64,000 nucleotides of DNA from Caldisericum exile AZM16c01 (GCF_000284335.1 NC_017096.1:1240001-1304000), one strand, 5' to 3'; positions 10,201 through 18,270 are shown, counted from the stretch's first letter. The notes: generated by a model not told the origin, from the letters alone. Made by a program: numbers and translations.

Positions 10201-10725
10201 GTAAAAATTGCTGGTGTTATAAACAACGCAAAGAAATCTAAAACAAAAAATGGTAATTTCATATTAAGGTTCGACCTTGAAGATGGTGCAAATAAAGTTG
10301 GGTGTCTTGTTATGCCTCAAAATCTCGAAAAATTCACCGAATATCTCGATAGAGATGGCGTTGCAGTTGTTGAGGGAGAAATAAGGCAAGAGGAAGATTC
10401 GATTACATTTTTTGCAATGGATGTTGTGAGGTTTTTTACAGAAAAGGACATCAAGAAAAACGAAACAAACAATGCACTCCACATAAAAATTTCAATGGAC
10501 GATGAAGACCCAAAATTAATATTAGAGAAACTTGCAAAATTAAGAGAACTTGCAACTAATTTTAAAGGGGATTTACCGATTATCCTGCATGTGAGAACCG
10601 ATGGAATGATTGTTAGAATTCATCCTTCACCAAAATTTTCGGTTATTCCAACAAAGGCTTTTATCTCAAAAGTTGAGGAAATCCTCGGAAATGGCTCTTA
10701 CGAAATCAAGGGCTTTCTTGAATAG
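7279..10725 (+). CDS. dnaE: DNA polymerase III alpha subunit
   Basis: This 1148-residue protein is the replicative polymerase catalytic subunit. Domains in order: PHP (HLHTEYS at 5-13, then SITDHGNMYG), polymerase palm and fingers (GPGRGSAAGS near 353-362; catalytic Asp397 and Asp399 in PDIDVDF; third Asp547 in KMDFLG), a helix-hairpin-helix region, a likely clamp-binding VSLFGG near 892-897, and an OB fold in the last about 170 residues. The length is typical of DnaE1. It follows the lipoprotein gene by 2 bp. A tRNA-Leu with its own promoter begins 38 bp downstream. Confidence 0.97.
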   Translation: MGFTHLHLHTEYSLLDGMNKISELSSRVKELGMDAVSITDHGNMYGVIEFYEEMKKAGIKPIIGVEVYIAPNGVEKKEKDEERYHLILLAKSLKGYKNLTKIVTESYVRGFYYKPRIDFEILKKYNEDIIAMTACLQGEISSKALKGDIKEVRKALYKYLDIFGKENFFIEVQNHGLDEEKAVIEVAKTLRDTEGVKLVATNDAHYLRKEDAHAHDILLCVQTLRPVDDPERMRFPNDEFYIKSESEMLKAFNGLEDAVYNTELIKEMCNVEFDFSSYHLPVYKKDENWDPSKNKEYLEELTFKGIREKYGDKADEVMERARYELDVIEKMGFTDYFLIVQDFINYARSNDIPVGPGRGSAAGSVVSYALGITEIDPIKYNLFFERFLNPERISMPDIDVDFGDRGRDAVIEYVRKKYGESHVAQIATFGKMEARQVIRDVGRALKFTYQETDKISKLIPPGLKLKEALDSLPDLRKLYEDPRYRELFDVALKLEGVVRNFGTHAAGVVIGDAPLTEYLPLQVDKDNSIITQYDKDVVEHIGLLKMDFLGIKNLTIIQDTIDMLKSRGIDIDINKIPEDDNETFNMLKRGDSVGVFQLESAGMRRVLKGVQPDSIEDLTAVVALYRPGTIKAGGIEEYINRKSGKTKVTYPHPKLEPILKNTYGIIVYQEQVMQIANTLAGYTMAEADTLRKAIGKKIPEIMKAQRDVFVQRAVANGVEKNVAEKIFDLIEFFAGYGFNKSHAVSYATLAYRTAYLKAHYPKEYFTAILNSYIGNEDKTRETLLEAISKGIHIHLPDINKSDALFKVENDGIRFGFLGIKNVGEASINEIIKERISNGPFSSFKDFERRTTSFKVNKKVVESLIKAGCFDSLGEDRKALLEGETVSEPTVSLFGGLPQSTKPKIHATRADILKYEKEAFGFYLSDNPINAYLGILEDEGFETVSQVISKFKKENEIENEEQDDILQIEETTINKVKIAGVINNAKKSKTKNGNFILRFDLEDGANKVGCLVMPQNLEKFTEYLDRDGVAVVEGEIRQEEDSITFFAMDVVRFFTEKDIKKNETNNALHIKISMDDEDPKLILEKLAKLRELATNFKGDLPIILHVRTDGMIVRIHPSPKFSVIPTKAFISKVEEILGNGSYEIKGFLE

Positions 10726-10754
10726 TTGAAAAAATCCTGTAATAAATGTATAAT
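10726..10754 (+). promoter_or_regulatory. Sigma-A promoter of tRNA-Leu
   Basis: TTGAAA (10726-10731), 17-bp spacer, TATAAT (10749-10754). The -35 starts at the end of dnaE. The mature tRNA 5' end lies nine bases past the -10, leaving almost no leader. Confidence 0.85.
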
Positions 10755-10763
10755 TCATTAAGT

Positions 10764-10853
10764 GCCGGAGTGGCGGAACTGGCAGACGCGGCGGACTCAA
10801 AATCCGCAGGGGTTCAGAGCTCCGTGTGGGTTCGACTCCCACCCCCGGCACCA
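10764..10853 (+). tRNA. tRNA-Leu (anticodon CAA)
   Basis: A 90-nt class II tRNA with a long variable arm. The anticodon stem GCGGA/TCCGC encloses the loop CTCAAAA, giving anticodon CAA for UUG. The T arm is GTGGG-TTCGACT-CCCAC. The acceptor GCCGGAG pairs with CCCCGGC except for A6 opposite C67. Discriminator A73 and an encoded CCA follow at 10850-10853. Confidence 0.95.
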
Positions 10854-10932
10854 TTTTTATTACAGATTCATAGATAAATCCCAATTTTGATATATAATAT
10901 TTCTGTAAATATCATTCAAGGAGGTCGATTAT

Positions 10933-11721
10933 ATGGATTTAGGTCTCAAAGGGAAAGTTGCATTTGTCATGGCAGGAAGTAAAGGGCTTGGAAAAGGCGT
11001 AGCCATGAAGCTTGCAGAAGAAGGTGCTCTTGTATCAATAATGTCACGATCCTTGGAAAATCTCAAAAAAGCACAGGAAGAAATTAAAGAAAAGACTGGT
11101 GTTGAACCTCTCATTTGTGTAGGAGACGCAACAAAAGAAGAAGATGTAATAAAAGCAATCGATGAGACCACAAAAGCATTCGGTACAATTCACATTCTCT
11201 TCGCAAATGCAGGTGGGCCACCATCAGGTGGATTTTTTGATGTAAAACCAGAAGATTACCTTAAAGCAGTTCAACTCAATCTTATGAGTACAATCTATGC
11301 AGTGTATGGCGTAAAAGATCTTATGATAAAACAAAATTGGGGAAGAATTATTGCATCAACTTCTATCTCAGTCAAACAACCTCTTGACAATCTTATCCTC
11401 TCGAATGTTTCAAGAACAGGTGTCGTTGCTTTTATAAAATCTGTTTCAAACGCTCTTGCTCCGTATAGAATTACAGCAAATGTGGTTGCACCTGGATATA
11501 CAATGACAGAAAGAGTAGAAAATCTTCTTAAAGCACGAGTTGAAAAAGAAGGAATAACCTTTGAAGAAGCACAAACGGCAATGGTTGCAAGTATCCCGAT
11601 GAAACGCATCGGAACTGTTGAGGAATTTGCATCAACCGTTGCATTCCTTGCCTCCGACAAGGCTTCATACATTACAGGCGTTGTTTTACCAATCGACGGT
11701 GGATTCATAAAGGGGGTATAA
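10933..11721 (+). CDS. Atypical short-chain dehydrogenase/reductase
   Basis: A 262-residue SDR-fold protein. The NAD(P)-binding GSKGLGKG (15-22), the NAG of the central strand (92-94) and a C-terminal ITGVVLPIDGG are present. The catalytic Ser region (142-144) is kept, but the Tyr-x3-Lys pair is replaced: the aligned residues are Ser157 and Arg161 (SNVSR). Members of this FabG-like branch are commonly called 3-oxoacyl reductases, but without Tyr/Lys standard SDR chemistry is doubtful. The start has an AAGGAGG site. It is the first gene of an operon with a DUF2148 protein (2-bp gap) and an aminotransferase. Confidence 0.85.
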   Translation: MDLGLKGKVAFVMAGSKGLGKGVAMKLAEEGALVSIMSRSLENLKKAQEEIKEKTGVEPLICVGDATKEEDVIKAIDETTKAFGTIHILFANAGGPPSGGFFDVKPEDYLKAVQLNLMSTIYAVYGVKDLMIKQNWGRIIASTSISVKQPLDNLILSNVSRTGVVAFIKSVSNALAPYRITANVVAPGYTMTERVENLLKARVEKEGITFEEAQTAMVASIPMKRIGTVEEFASTVAFLASDKASYITGVVLPIDGGFIKGV

Positions 11722-11723
11722 GA

Positions 11724-12227
11724 ATGCTAAAGATAAATCCAGAAAAAGAATTCGAAGTCGTATTAGACATTGCAACAAAGATGTGCGTTGCGGCACGCAC
11801 GGCACCAAAAGCAAACGGCCTTGACTCAATTGTAACAGCAATAGTGTACGGTGAAGAACTCAATAAGATTAGGGAAGAAATGATAAGATTTGGAACGGAA
11901 CGAAATCTTCAATACTTCATAAGGGATGCAAGGAATATTGAAGGAAAAGTCGTTGTCATCATTGGCTCTAAACCAAAAGAGAGGGCCCATGGCTTTGAAG
12001 ATGGCGAATCCGAAGAAACAGTGTTAAAAGAAAGCACAGCAATAGACTTAGGGATTGCAATCGGAAGTGCAGTGTCAATTGCAAAAGATCTTTGCGTTGA
12101 TAATAGAGTTATGTATTCCATCGGTAGAGCTTGTATCAATTTAAAAATCCTCGGTGATGATGTAATTATTGCCTATGGCATACCTTTAAGTATTTCAGGT
12201 AAAAATCCATTCTTTGATAGAAAATAA
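11724..12227 (+). CDS. DUF2148 ferredoxin-domain protein
   Basis: A 167-residue protein resembling the DUF2148 family, often annotated as 'ferredoxin domain-containing'. Seen: an N-terminal KMCVAARTAPKANGLD segment and scattered cysteines (CVAAR, DLCVDNR, RACINL) that could bind a metal or cluster, although no classical CxxCxxC run is present. The family occurs mainly in anaerobes. Biochemical role unknown. A GGGGG site precedes the ATG. It is co-oriented and near-abutting with the SDR and aminotransferase genes. Confidence 0.78.
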   Translation: MLKINPEKEFEVVLDIATKMCVAARTAPKANGLDSIVTAIVYGEELNKIREEMIRFGTERNLQYFIRDARNIEGKVVVIIGSKPKERAHGFEDGESEETVLKESTAIDLGIAIGSAVSIAKDLCVDNRVMYSIGRACINLKILGDDVIIAYGIPLSISGKNPFFDRK

Positions 12228-12243
12228 AAGGGAGGCGAAAGTC

Positions 12244-13371
12244 ATGATGAAAGAATTACTTTTAATTCCAGGACCAACACCTGTAAGCGACGATGTACTC
12301 TATGCACTATCACAACCTGTAATCTCGCATACAAGTGTTGAATTTGCAAATTTGCTTAAAGAGATTTTGGTTTACGTAAAAGAACTCTTTGGTGTAAAAA
12401 ACGGTTTCCCTTTTGTAATAACAGGATCCGGAACTTTGGGCATGGAAATAGCATTAACGAACATCCTTAAAGATAATGATAATCTTCTTGTATTGTCTCA
12501 TGGATATTTTGGCGATCGCTTTGAAGAACTTGCAAAACACCTTGGAATAGAAGTAAATAAAATAAAGCCAAACCCAGGCGAACATGTAGATTTAGAGCTA
12601 TTTAGAAAAACACTCAAAGAAAAACACTATACTGCAGTTACTCTGACACATGTTGATACATCAACAGGGGTACTTGCAGACGTTGAAAGCATCTCAAAAA
12701 TAATTCAAGAAGTAAGTCCTGAAACTCTTTTTGTTGTTGATGGCGTGTGTGCAACAGGAGGGGTAAAAGAAGAGTTTGATAACTGGAAAATTGATGTAAT
12801 TCTAACAGGCTCTCAAAAGGCACTTGCAACACCACCGGGATTGACACTTCTTGCATTCTCAGAAAGGGCGATTGAAAAAAGAAAGTCAATAAAGCCAAGA
12901 ACTTACTATGGAGATATCCTCAAGTGGATGGTAGTTATGGAAGATGGAACAAAATACTTTGCAACTCCATCGGTAAACCTCTTCTTTGCGCTCCATCAAT
13001 CACTCAAAGGTATCTTTGATATTGGACTTGAAAACTATTTCAAAAAGCATGAAGACCTTGCAAGAAGGGTAAGAAATGCAATGAGCGAAATAGGATTAAC
13101 CCTCGTTGCAAAAAGACCTGCCCCAACACTGTCCGTATTCCTTTACCCTGATGGAGTTGAAGATAAAACATTCAGAGGCAAACTGAAAGAAAAAGGTGTT
13201 ATTGTTGCAAATACGCTTGCAGAACTTTACGGAAAAGGGTTTAGAATAGGACATATGGGAAGCGTTACAAAAGACGAATTGATTGTTGCTGTTTCAAAAA
13301 TTGCAGAAACATTTGAAGAATTAGGTGTAAAGGTTAATAAAGGGAATGTGCTTAATGCCTTTCTAAGTTAA
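12244..13371 (+). CDS. Class-V aminotransferase, alanine/serine--glyoxylate type
   Basis: A 375-residue PLP enzyme of the AGXT/SgaA group. Seen: LIPGPTPVS near the N-terminus, FVVDGVCATGG containing the cofactor Asp, and the PLP Lys192 in TGSQKALATPPG. The likely reaction is transamination between glyoxylate and alanine or serine; the substrate is not resolved from sequence. I place the start at the ATG at 12244, behind GGGAGGCG; an upstream in-frame start at 12214 would overlap the DUF2148 gene. It is last in the SDR-DUF2148 operon. Its stop overlaps the convergent MFS stop in the palindrome TTAA. Confidence 0.92.
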   Translation: MMKELLLIPGPTPVSDDVLYALSQPVISHTSVEFANLLKEILVYVKELFGVKNGFPFVITGSGTLGMEIALTNILKDNDNLLVLSHGYFGDRFEELAKHLGIEVNKIKPNPGEHVDLELFRKTLKEKHYTAVTLTHVDTSTGVLADVESISKIIQEVSPETLFVVDGVCATGGVKEEFDNWKIDVILTGSQKALATPPGLTLLAFSERAIEKRKSIKPRTYYGDILKWMVVMEDGTKYFATPSVNLFFALHQSLKGIFDIGLENYFKKHEDLARRVRNAMSEIGLTLVAKRPAPTLSVFLYPDGVEDKTFRGKLKEKGVIVANTLAELYGKGFRIGHMGSVTKDELIVAVSKIAETFEELGVKVNKGNVLNAFLS

Positions 13372-14588
13372 GAGAAAGTTTTTGTGAAGAGGCGCTCTCC
13401 CAAAATAAGGAGAGTGCCTCCTATAATAAATGTTGCAAAGTATCCAAGGTGAAGTGCAATAAAACCAGCAACAAACGAAGCAAGTATTACAGCAAAATTA
13501 ATAGACATGTTAAAGATACCTAACGCCTTGCCACGTTCTTTGTGAGGTGCAAGATTTGTAATTTCAAGTGTAAGGGGAATATAAAAGAAAGGCCAGGTAA
13601 AACCAAAGAAGACAAAACTTGCATATATAAATGCTCTCATAAAGTCTAATTTAAACACAACAAAAACTCCAATCAAAATAAAAAGAATACCTCTTAAAAA
13701 TAAAACAACTCGTATAAATAGCCGATCATATTTTGTCATGAGCAATCTCCCTGTAAGAAAAAACGCAATATTTCCAGCAAAACTATTTGCAGAATAAAGC
13801 AAGAATATAAATTGCGAAGAAACTCTAAACGCTTCCTTTAAAAAAACCGTAAATACCGAAAACACAAGATTTGCACCAAAAAACGCCATAAAAACAGAGG
13901 CTGTTATAAGGCGCATATTCTTAGGGAGATTTCTTATGTCAACAACTTTAAAAAATTCGTTTGCAAAATTTACAACTTTAAGGAAAAGAATTTTTGTAGC
14001 ACGAAGATGTGGAGAAACACTAACTTTCAGTGTTCCCCGCTCTATTGTCAAAACAGAACTAGTAAGTAAAAGGATGGAAGAAATAAAAAATATCATCTTG
14101 AGTTTGAAAATATCATTTAAATTTTTAATGAGAGTAAGTATAAAACTCCCAAAAAGCATTCCTAAGGTTGAACCAATGCTATTAAAAAGATTTAAATTGT
14201 TAATCTGTCTTCTTACAAAGCCTTCGTCTTCAATTTTAGAAAGGTGCAAAGTCATCGCAGGACCGGTAAAAGAGATAACGTTTCCAAGAAGGACTGAAAG
14301 AAGATAATAAATATAGATAGATTTAACAAACACCATAAGTACCATTATGAAAGATGCAACAAAGAAACTTGTGTAAATTAAAATTGACACTCGTTTAACT
14401 CTATCCAATACGATGCTTGCAGAAATTGACCCCAAAAGGTTTCCAAACGAAAACAATGCAACCGCAATTGATGCATTCTGCACGTTGCCATGTAGAGCAA
14501 GCACAACATACAAACTTATAACTATGTTAAAAAGAGAAATTGACGCACCTTGTAGTGCAAACGAAATAAACCACTTTTTAAATCCCAT
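13368..14588 (-). CDS. MFS transporter
   Basis: A protein of about 406 residues with 11-12 hydrophobic segments and the MFS-style loop between helices 2 and 3 (SASIVLDRVKRV). It belongs to the major facilitator superfamily; the substrate cannot be read from sequence. The start is taken as ATG at 14588, with AAGG six bases upstream; a TTG at 14594 is in frame. Convergent with the aminotransferase gene, sharing the four bases 13368-13371 for both stops. The partial transporter at the right window edge also looks MFS-like but is a different gene. Confidence 0.9.
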   Translation of the reverse strand: MGFKKWFISFALQGASISLFNIVISLYVVLALHGNVQNASIAVALFSFGNLLGSISASIVLDRVKRVSILIYTSFFVASFIMVLMVFVKSIYIYYLLSVLLGNVISFTGPAMTLHLSKIEDEGFVRRQINNLNLFNSIGSTLGMLFGSFILTLIKNLNDIFKLKMIFFISSILLLTSSVLTIERGTLKVSVSPHLRATKILFLKVVNFANEFFKVVDIRNLPKNMRLITASVFMAFFGANLVFSVFTVFLKEAFRVSSQFIFLLYSANSFAGNIAFFLTGRLLMTKYDRLFIRVVLFLRGILFILIGVFVVFKLDFMRAFIYASFVFFGFTWPFFYIPLTLEITNLAPHKERGKALGIFNMSINFAVILASFVAGFIALHLGYFATFIIGGTLLILGERLFTKTFS

Positions 14589-14645
14589 TTTCAACCTTCA
14601 AGGATATTTTATAAGAAACTTCTATTTTAACCAATCTATATTGAA

Positions 14646-15560
14646 TTAAAAATTCCGCGTTGCCTCATATAATTTTCTTAATCCTTTGTAATCTGTAATT
14701 CGTTCAGCAGATTTTACGAAATGTTATCTAGTTATCTTATCTAAATTGTATACTAACTTATTCGGAGTCAAAGGAAAGTCTTTGAGTGATGTTTTTAGCT
14801 CCTTGTTTTGTTTTCTTCACTTTTTTCATCTCTTTATCATATGCCTTTCAAAGCCCTTGAGTGATTCTATCAATTTGCCTTTCAACTAAAAGAGGATTCA
14901 ATTCCTCTTATGTTTTTCTAAGTTGCTCTTTTACTTCTTCAGACACACCATTTGATTTAATTATTCTTCTGTTTGATGTTTAAGTTTGTCGCACTTCTTT
15001 AATACCTTGCTCCAAATGTTTGTTTTTCAATTAGTTTCATTCTTTCCCTAAAGCAATTATCCTTCTTTCTATAAGGTCTTGCCCTTGTAAATGTAATAGA
15101 ATGTCTATATCTGTGCTTTGTTTTTTAATCTTTTGTAACCTGTGCTCTTTTTAACAGGTTATTGCTTTTGTTTCTATCCATCCAGTATGTATGCAAGTCG
15201 CATAAAGGGAATAGAGAAATCCTCCTTTTAGATTATCTCCAAAATCAACAACAACTTTCTTTCCATATGTTCGTAGCAGATATGATGCACAACATCTTGA
15301 ATATCCTGTGAGTTTCACAAATTCATCTAACATCTTATTTTTCTCTTTCTTTGTTTGGTTATTGTATATCGCTATACCTCTACTCCTATTACTGCCTTTG
15401 TTTCTTGCTGAATTTACACATAAAGTCTCCTTCCATTTTCTTAAGAACTTCTTCTAACTTTTCCATCATTTTATTCCATTTTCATTTTTGAATAGATTTG
15501 TATATGAGGTAATGATTTAATTTCGCATATATCTTTGACGAGGTAATTCGGATTTTTGAC
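14646..15560 (-). mobile_element. Decayed insertion sequence with imperfect terminal repeats
   Basis: A region of about 915 bp whose ends are related. Read inward from the right end it begins GTCAAAAATCCGAATTACCTC. The left end (about 14646-14666, read as given) is TTAAAAATTCCGCGTTGCCTC. Between them lies a transposase broken by stops, frameshifts and an internal deletion (see pseudogene). No target-site duplication is obvious. The right end, with about 70 bp of subterminal sequence, is repeated at 16785-16855. Confidence 0.75.
14762..15467 (-). pseudogene. Transposase relic, integrase (rve/DDE) core family
   Basis: Fragments in several frames match the layout of rve-type transposases. A 60-codon piece (15333-15151) joins a helix-turn-helix segment, MLDEFVKLTGYSR, directly to the catalytic-core start FLYSLYATCIHTGWIETKA, so the sequence between them is deleted. 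Further on come RHSITFTRARPYRKKDNCF (about 15110-15050, the region after the second catalytic Asp) and the family's C-terminal helical segment ending near 14762. Internal stops and frameshifts make it non-functional. Family assignment is from remembered motif order only. Confidence 0.75.
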
Positions 15561-15584
15561 GTTTGAACAAAAAGCTTATATTAT
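15556..15584 (+). promoter_or_regulatory. IS-end hybrid promoter for the EamA transporter
   Basis: TTGACG (15556-15561), whose TTGAC is the last five bases of the IS end, then a 17-bp spacer and TATTAT (15579-15584) outside the IS. The start codon at 15601 follows with AGGAG. The geometry of a mobile-element -35 joined to a resident -10 is explicit in the sequence. Confidence 0.6.
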
Positions 15585-15600
15585 ATATGTAGGAGAATTA

Positions 15601-16686
15601 ATGTTTATGGACAAATTTATGCGATATCAAATGGTAGCAATACTATCTGCCATATTATTTGGAGTAAGTACTCCTCTTTCAAAAATTCTTTTGGGGCAGA
15701 TAGCCCCAATTCCACTTGCTGCCTTCTTATATATAGGTAGCAGTATAGGTTTACTGGTTTTTCAACAAATAGACCATCTTATAAGAAGACAGAGTAAAGC
15801 CGAGGCATCTCTGGAGAAAAAAGACACGCCTTGGCTTATTGGCGCGATATTCTCTGGAGGCATTATAGCTCCTATTTTACTAATGTCGGGTTTACGAATA
15901 ACCCCCGCCTCTACTGCATCTTTACTGCTGAACTTTGAAGGAGTAGCTACAGCATTGGTTGCAGCATTATTTTTTAGCGAGCATATAGGCAAAAGAGTTT
16001 GGGTAGCTTTAGTATTGATTACTTTGGCAAGTATTTTTCTGTCGTGGGATTTTACCAACCAATGGGGATTCTCTATTGGAGCAATAGAAATTCTTTGTGC
16101 CTGTTTTTTTTGGGGCCTTGATAATAATTTTACAAGAAATATCTCATTAAAAAATCCTTTTTCTATTGTTGTTATTAAAGGATTTTCTGCAGGGCTCTTT
16201 TCTTTATTTCTGGCATTCTTGTTGAAAAACCCTATCCCGAGCTTAAAAATAATTTTATTCGCAATGTTACTTGGTTGTTTTAGTTACGGCTTCAGTCTTG
16301 TACTGTTTGTAGTTGCTTTGAGAAATTTGGGCAGTGCTAGGGCAAGTGCCTTTTTTGGGACTGCACCTTTTATTGGAGCAACATTATCTTTAATACTGTT
16401 TAAAAGTGTTCCGAACATTATGTTTATTATCTCTCTACCTGTAATGATCGTTGGAACCATTTTGTTATTCAGGGAAGAACATAGCCATAAACATTTTCAT
16501 GAATACATTGCTCATGAGCACAGGCATTCTCATACAGATGATCATCATAACCATCCTCATATGCCACAAGAGGTGCCAAAAAGTGGTTATCACTCCCACT
16601 TCCATATTCACGAGCCAATAGAACACGAACACCCACATGTGCCTGATATACATCACAGACATAGCCATTTACCTAAAAAGAAATAA
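15601..16686 (+). CDS. EamA/DMT-family transporter with His-rich C-terminal tail
   Basis: A 361-residue membrane protein with about ten hydrophobic helices in two EamA repeats (FGVSTPLSKILLG in the first; LGSARASAFFGTAPFIGA in the second). After the last helix, about 65 residues are packed with His (HSHKHFHEY, HEHRHSHTDDHHNHPH, HIHEP, HEHPHVPDIHHRHSH), a probable metal-binding cytoplasmic tail. The start is ATG at 15601 behind AGGAG; an upstream TTG in the IS end is ignored. The gene sits alone between an IS relic and a solo IS end and uses more ATA/AGT codons than its neighbours, which suggests acquisition. Likely role: export or uptake of a metal-linked metabolite or metal (inference). Confidence 0.85.
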   Translation: MFMDKFMRYQMVAILSAILFGVSTPLSKILLGQIAPIPLAAFLYIGSSIGLLVFQQIDHLIRRQSKAEASLEKKDTPWLIGAIFSGGIIAPILLMSGLRITPASTASLLLNFEGVATALVAALFFSEHIGKRVWVALVLITLASIFLSWDFTNQWGFSIGAIEILCACFFWGLDNNFTRNISLKNPFSIVVIKGFSAGLFSLFLAFLLKNPIPSLKIILFAMLLGCFSYGFSLVLFVVALRNLGSARASAFFGTAPFIGATLSLILFKSVPNIMFIISLPVMIVGTILLFREEHSHKHFHEYIAHEHRHSHTDDHHNHPHMPQEVPKSGYHSHFHIHEPIEHEHPHVPDIHHRHSHLPKKK

Positions 16687-16784
16687 TTACGGTATTAGAA
16701 AATAATTCCCAACTTTATCACTTGTTGCAAATTTTGGGATAATTTAGTTTAAATAATATAGTCTAAAGGATCACAGGTTACGGA

Positions 16785-16855
16785 ATATTAAGATTTTTAT
16801 CTGAGGCAATTATTCGATTCCGTATATTTTGACGAGGTAATTTGGATTCTTGACT
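16785..16855 (-). repeat. Solo copy of the IS end
   Basis: About 70 bp aligning with the right end of the IS relic at 15490-15560 in the same orientation. The shared core is GACGAGGTAATT(C/T)GGATT(T/C)TTGAC, and the similarity extends through TACCTCATATACAAATC-like subterminal sequence. No transposase remains beside it. The homology stops exactly at the TTGAC that serves as -35 for the subtilisin gene. Confidence 0.7.
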
Positions 16856-16877
16856 TAAAGAAAAATCTTTATATAAT
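16850..16877 (+). promoter_or_regulatory. Strong promoter of the subtilisin gene, -35 in the IS end
   Basis: TTGACT (16850-16855), 16-bp spacer, TATAAT (16872-16877). The -35 is the outer tip of the solo IS end. An AGGAGGAG ribosome site precedes the ATG at 16906. Confidence 0.75.
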
Positions 16878-16905
16878 AACGGAAAATACTTTAGAGGAGG
16901 AGAGT

Positions 16906-18246
16906 ATGAAGAAAGTATTAGTAAGTGTAGTTTTAGTTGCACTCTTGCTTTCTGTCTTTGCAGGTGTAAAGAGCGCAGAACCACTTTTTGTAGGAAGCAC
17001 TACCAATCCTCATGGATCTTATGAGGTTCCTAACGAATTTATCGTTGGATTCAGGGACGGTGTTAATGTTACTCTTAAGGCAAAGGCTCTTGAAAATGCA
17101 AATTCAATAAAGGTGAAAAAGGTTGGGCTTAAGAATTTTGCAGTGTTCACACTTCCTCAATCAAAAACTCTTGATGCCGTAAAGGGACTTTTGCTTAGCG
17201 ATCCCGATATCGCGTATGTTGAACCAAACTATGTCGCTCATGCATTTTCACTCCCAAACGACCCATATTTTTCTCCATATCAGTGGGATCTCTACGATTA
17301 CGGAATGCTCTCAAATGGTTATGCATCTAATTTTGGAGTCCAAGCAGTTTCTGCATGGAATATCACAAGAGGAGCAGGTGTAAAAGTTGCAATAATTGAC
17401 ACAGGCGTTGCATATGAAAATTACACCGATCCTGTTACAGGCACCCAATATGCCCTTGCACCAGACCTTGCAAATACTAAATTTGATACAGCAAATGCCT
17501 ACGACTTCGTTAATAATGACACCCACGCAAATGACGATAACGGACATGGAACTCATGTGTGTGGTACAATTGCACAATCCACAAATAACAGTATTGGTTG
17601 TGCAGGTATTGCATACGAAGCAACAATTCTTCCTATAAAGGTACTTGATAGTTCTGGCTCCGGCACCTATGATGCGATTGCAAATGGAATTATTTGGGCT
17701 GCAGATCACGGTGCAAGAGTCATTAATATGAGCTTAGGAGGAAGCCAAGGCTCAACAACTCTATATAATGCAATTAAATATGCTTATAACAAAGGCGTTG
17801 TTATCGTTTGTGCTGCAGGAAATGATGGAAGACCTTTAGTGAGTTACCCAGCAGCCTACACAGAGTGTATTGCCGTTGGTGCAACTCGTTTCGATGGAAG
17901 AAGAGCAAAATATTCAAACTACGGAAGTGCACTTGATATCGTTGCACCAGGCGGAGATACTTCAGTTGATCAAAACAAGGACGGCTATGGAGATGGAATT
18001 TTACAACAGACATTTTCAGGAAGCCCAACAAACTTTGGATACTACTTCTTCCAGGGAACTTCTATGGCAACCCCGCATGTTGCGGCTGTTGCAGCATTAG
18101 TTCTGTCTTTACATCCTGAGTTTACAAACGTGCAGGTAAGAACAGCGCTTCAATCAACTGCAAAAGACCTTGGCACAAAGGGCTGGGATAAGTATTACGG
18201 ATATGGACTTGTGAATGCATACGGTGCAATAAATTGGAAACCATAG
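16906..18246 (+). CDS. Secreted subtilisin-like serine protease
   Basis: A 446-residue secreted protease. Sec signal peptide at residues 1-23 (MKK, hydrophobic core, VKSA). An I9-type inhibitory propeptide lies at about 42-112. The S8 catalytic domain follows: Asp165 in VAIIDTGVAY, His214 in NGHGTHVCG, oxyanion Asn306 in AAGNDG and Ser386 in GTSMATPHVAA. The frame ends soon after the domain, with no C-terminal anchor. It probably degrades extracellular protein to feed amino-acid fermentation (inference). Monocistronic: strong promoter upstream, hairpin terminator directly downstream. Confidence 0.97.
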   Translation: MKKVLVSVVLVALLLSVFAGVKSAEPLFVGSTTNPHGSYEVPNEFIVGFRDGVNVTLKAKALENANSIKVKKVGLKNFAVFTLPQSKTLDAVKGLLLSDPDIAYVEPNYVAHAFSLPNDPYFSPYQWDLYDYGMLSNGYASNFGVQAVSAWNITRGAGVKVAIIDTGVAYENYTDPVTGTQYALAPDLANTKFDTANAYDFVNNDTHANDDNGHGTHVCGTIAQSTNNSIGCAGIAYEATILPIKVLDSSGSGTYDAIANGIIWAADHGARVINMSLGGSQGSTTLYNAIKYAYNKGVVIVCAAGNDGRPLVSYPAAYTECIAVGATRFDGRRAKYSNYGSALDIVAPGGDTSVDQNKDGYGDGILQQTFSGSPTNFGYYFFQGTSMATPHVAAVAALVLSLHPEFTNVQVRTALQSTAKDLGTKGWDKYYGYGLVNAYGAINWKP

Positions 18247-18270
18247 TATATTAGGATTGATAAATTTTTA

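Noticed and set aside
15151-15333. A 60-codon gene on the minus strand
   Set aside because: It joins a transposase helix-turn-helix to the start of the catalytic core with the middle deleted, inside a decayed IS; annotated as part of the pseudogene instead.
16741-16800. CACAGGTTAC near 16775 as a further IS fragment
   Set aside because: A similar string occurs in the IS relic but in the opposite relative orientation, so it is probably chance.
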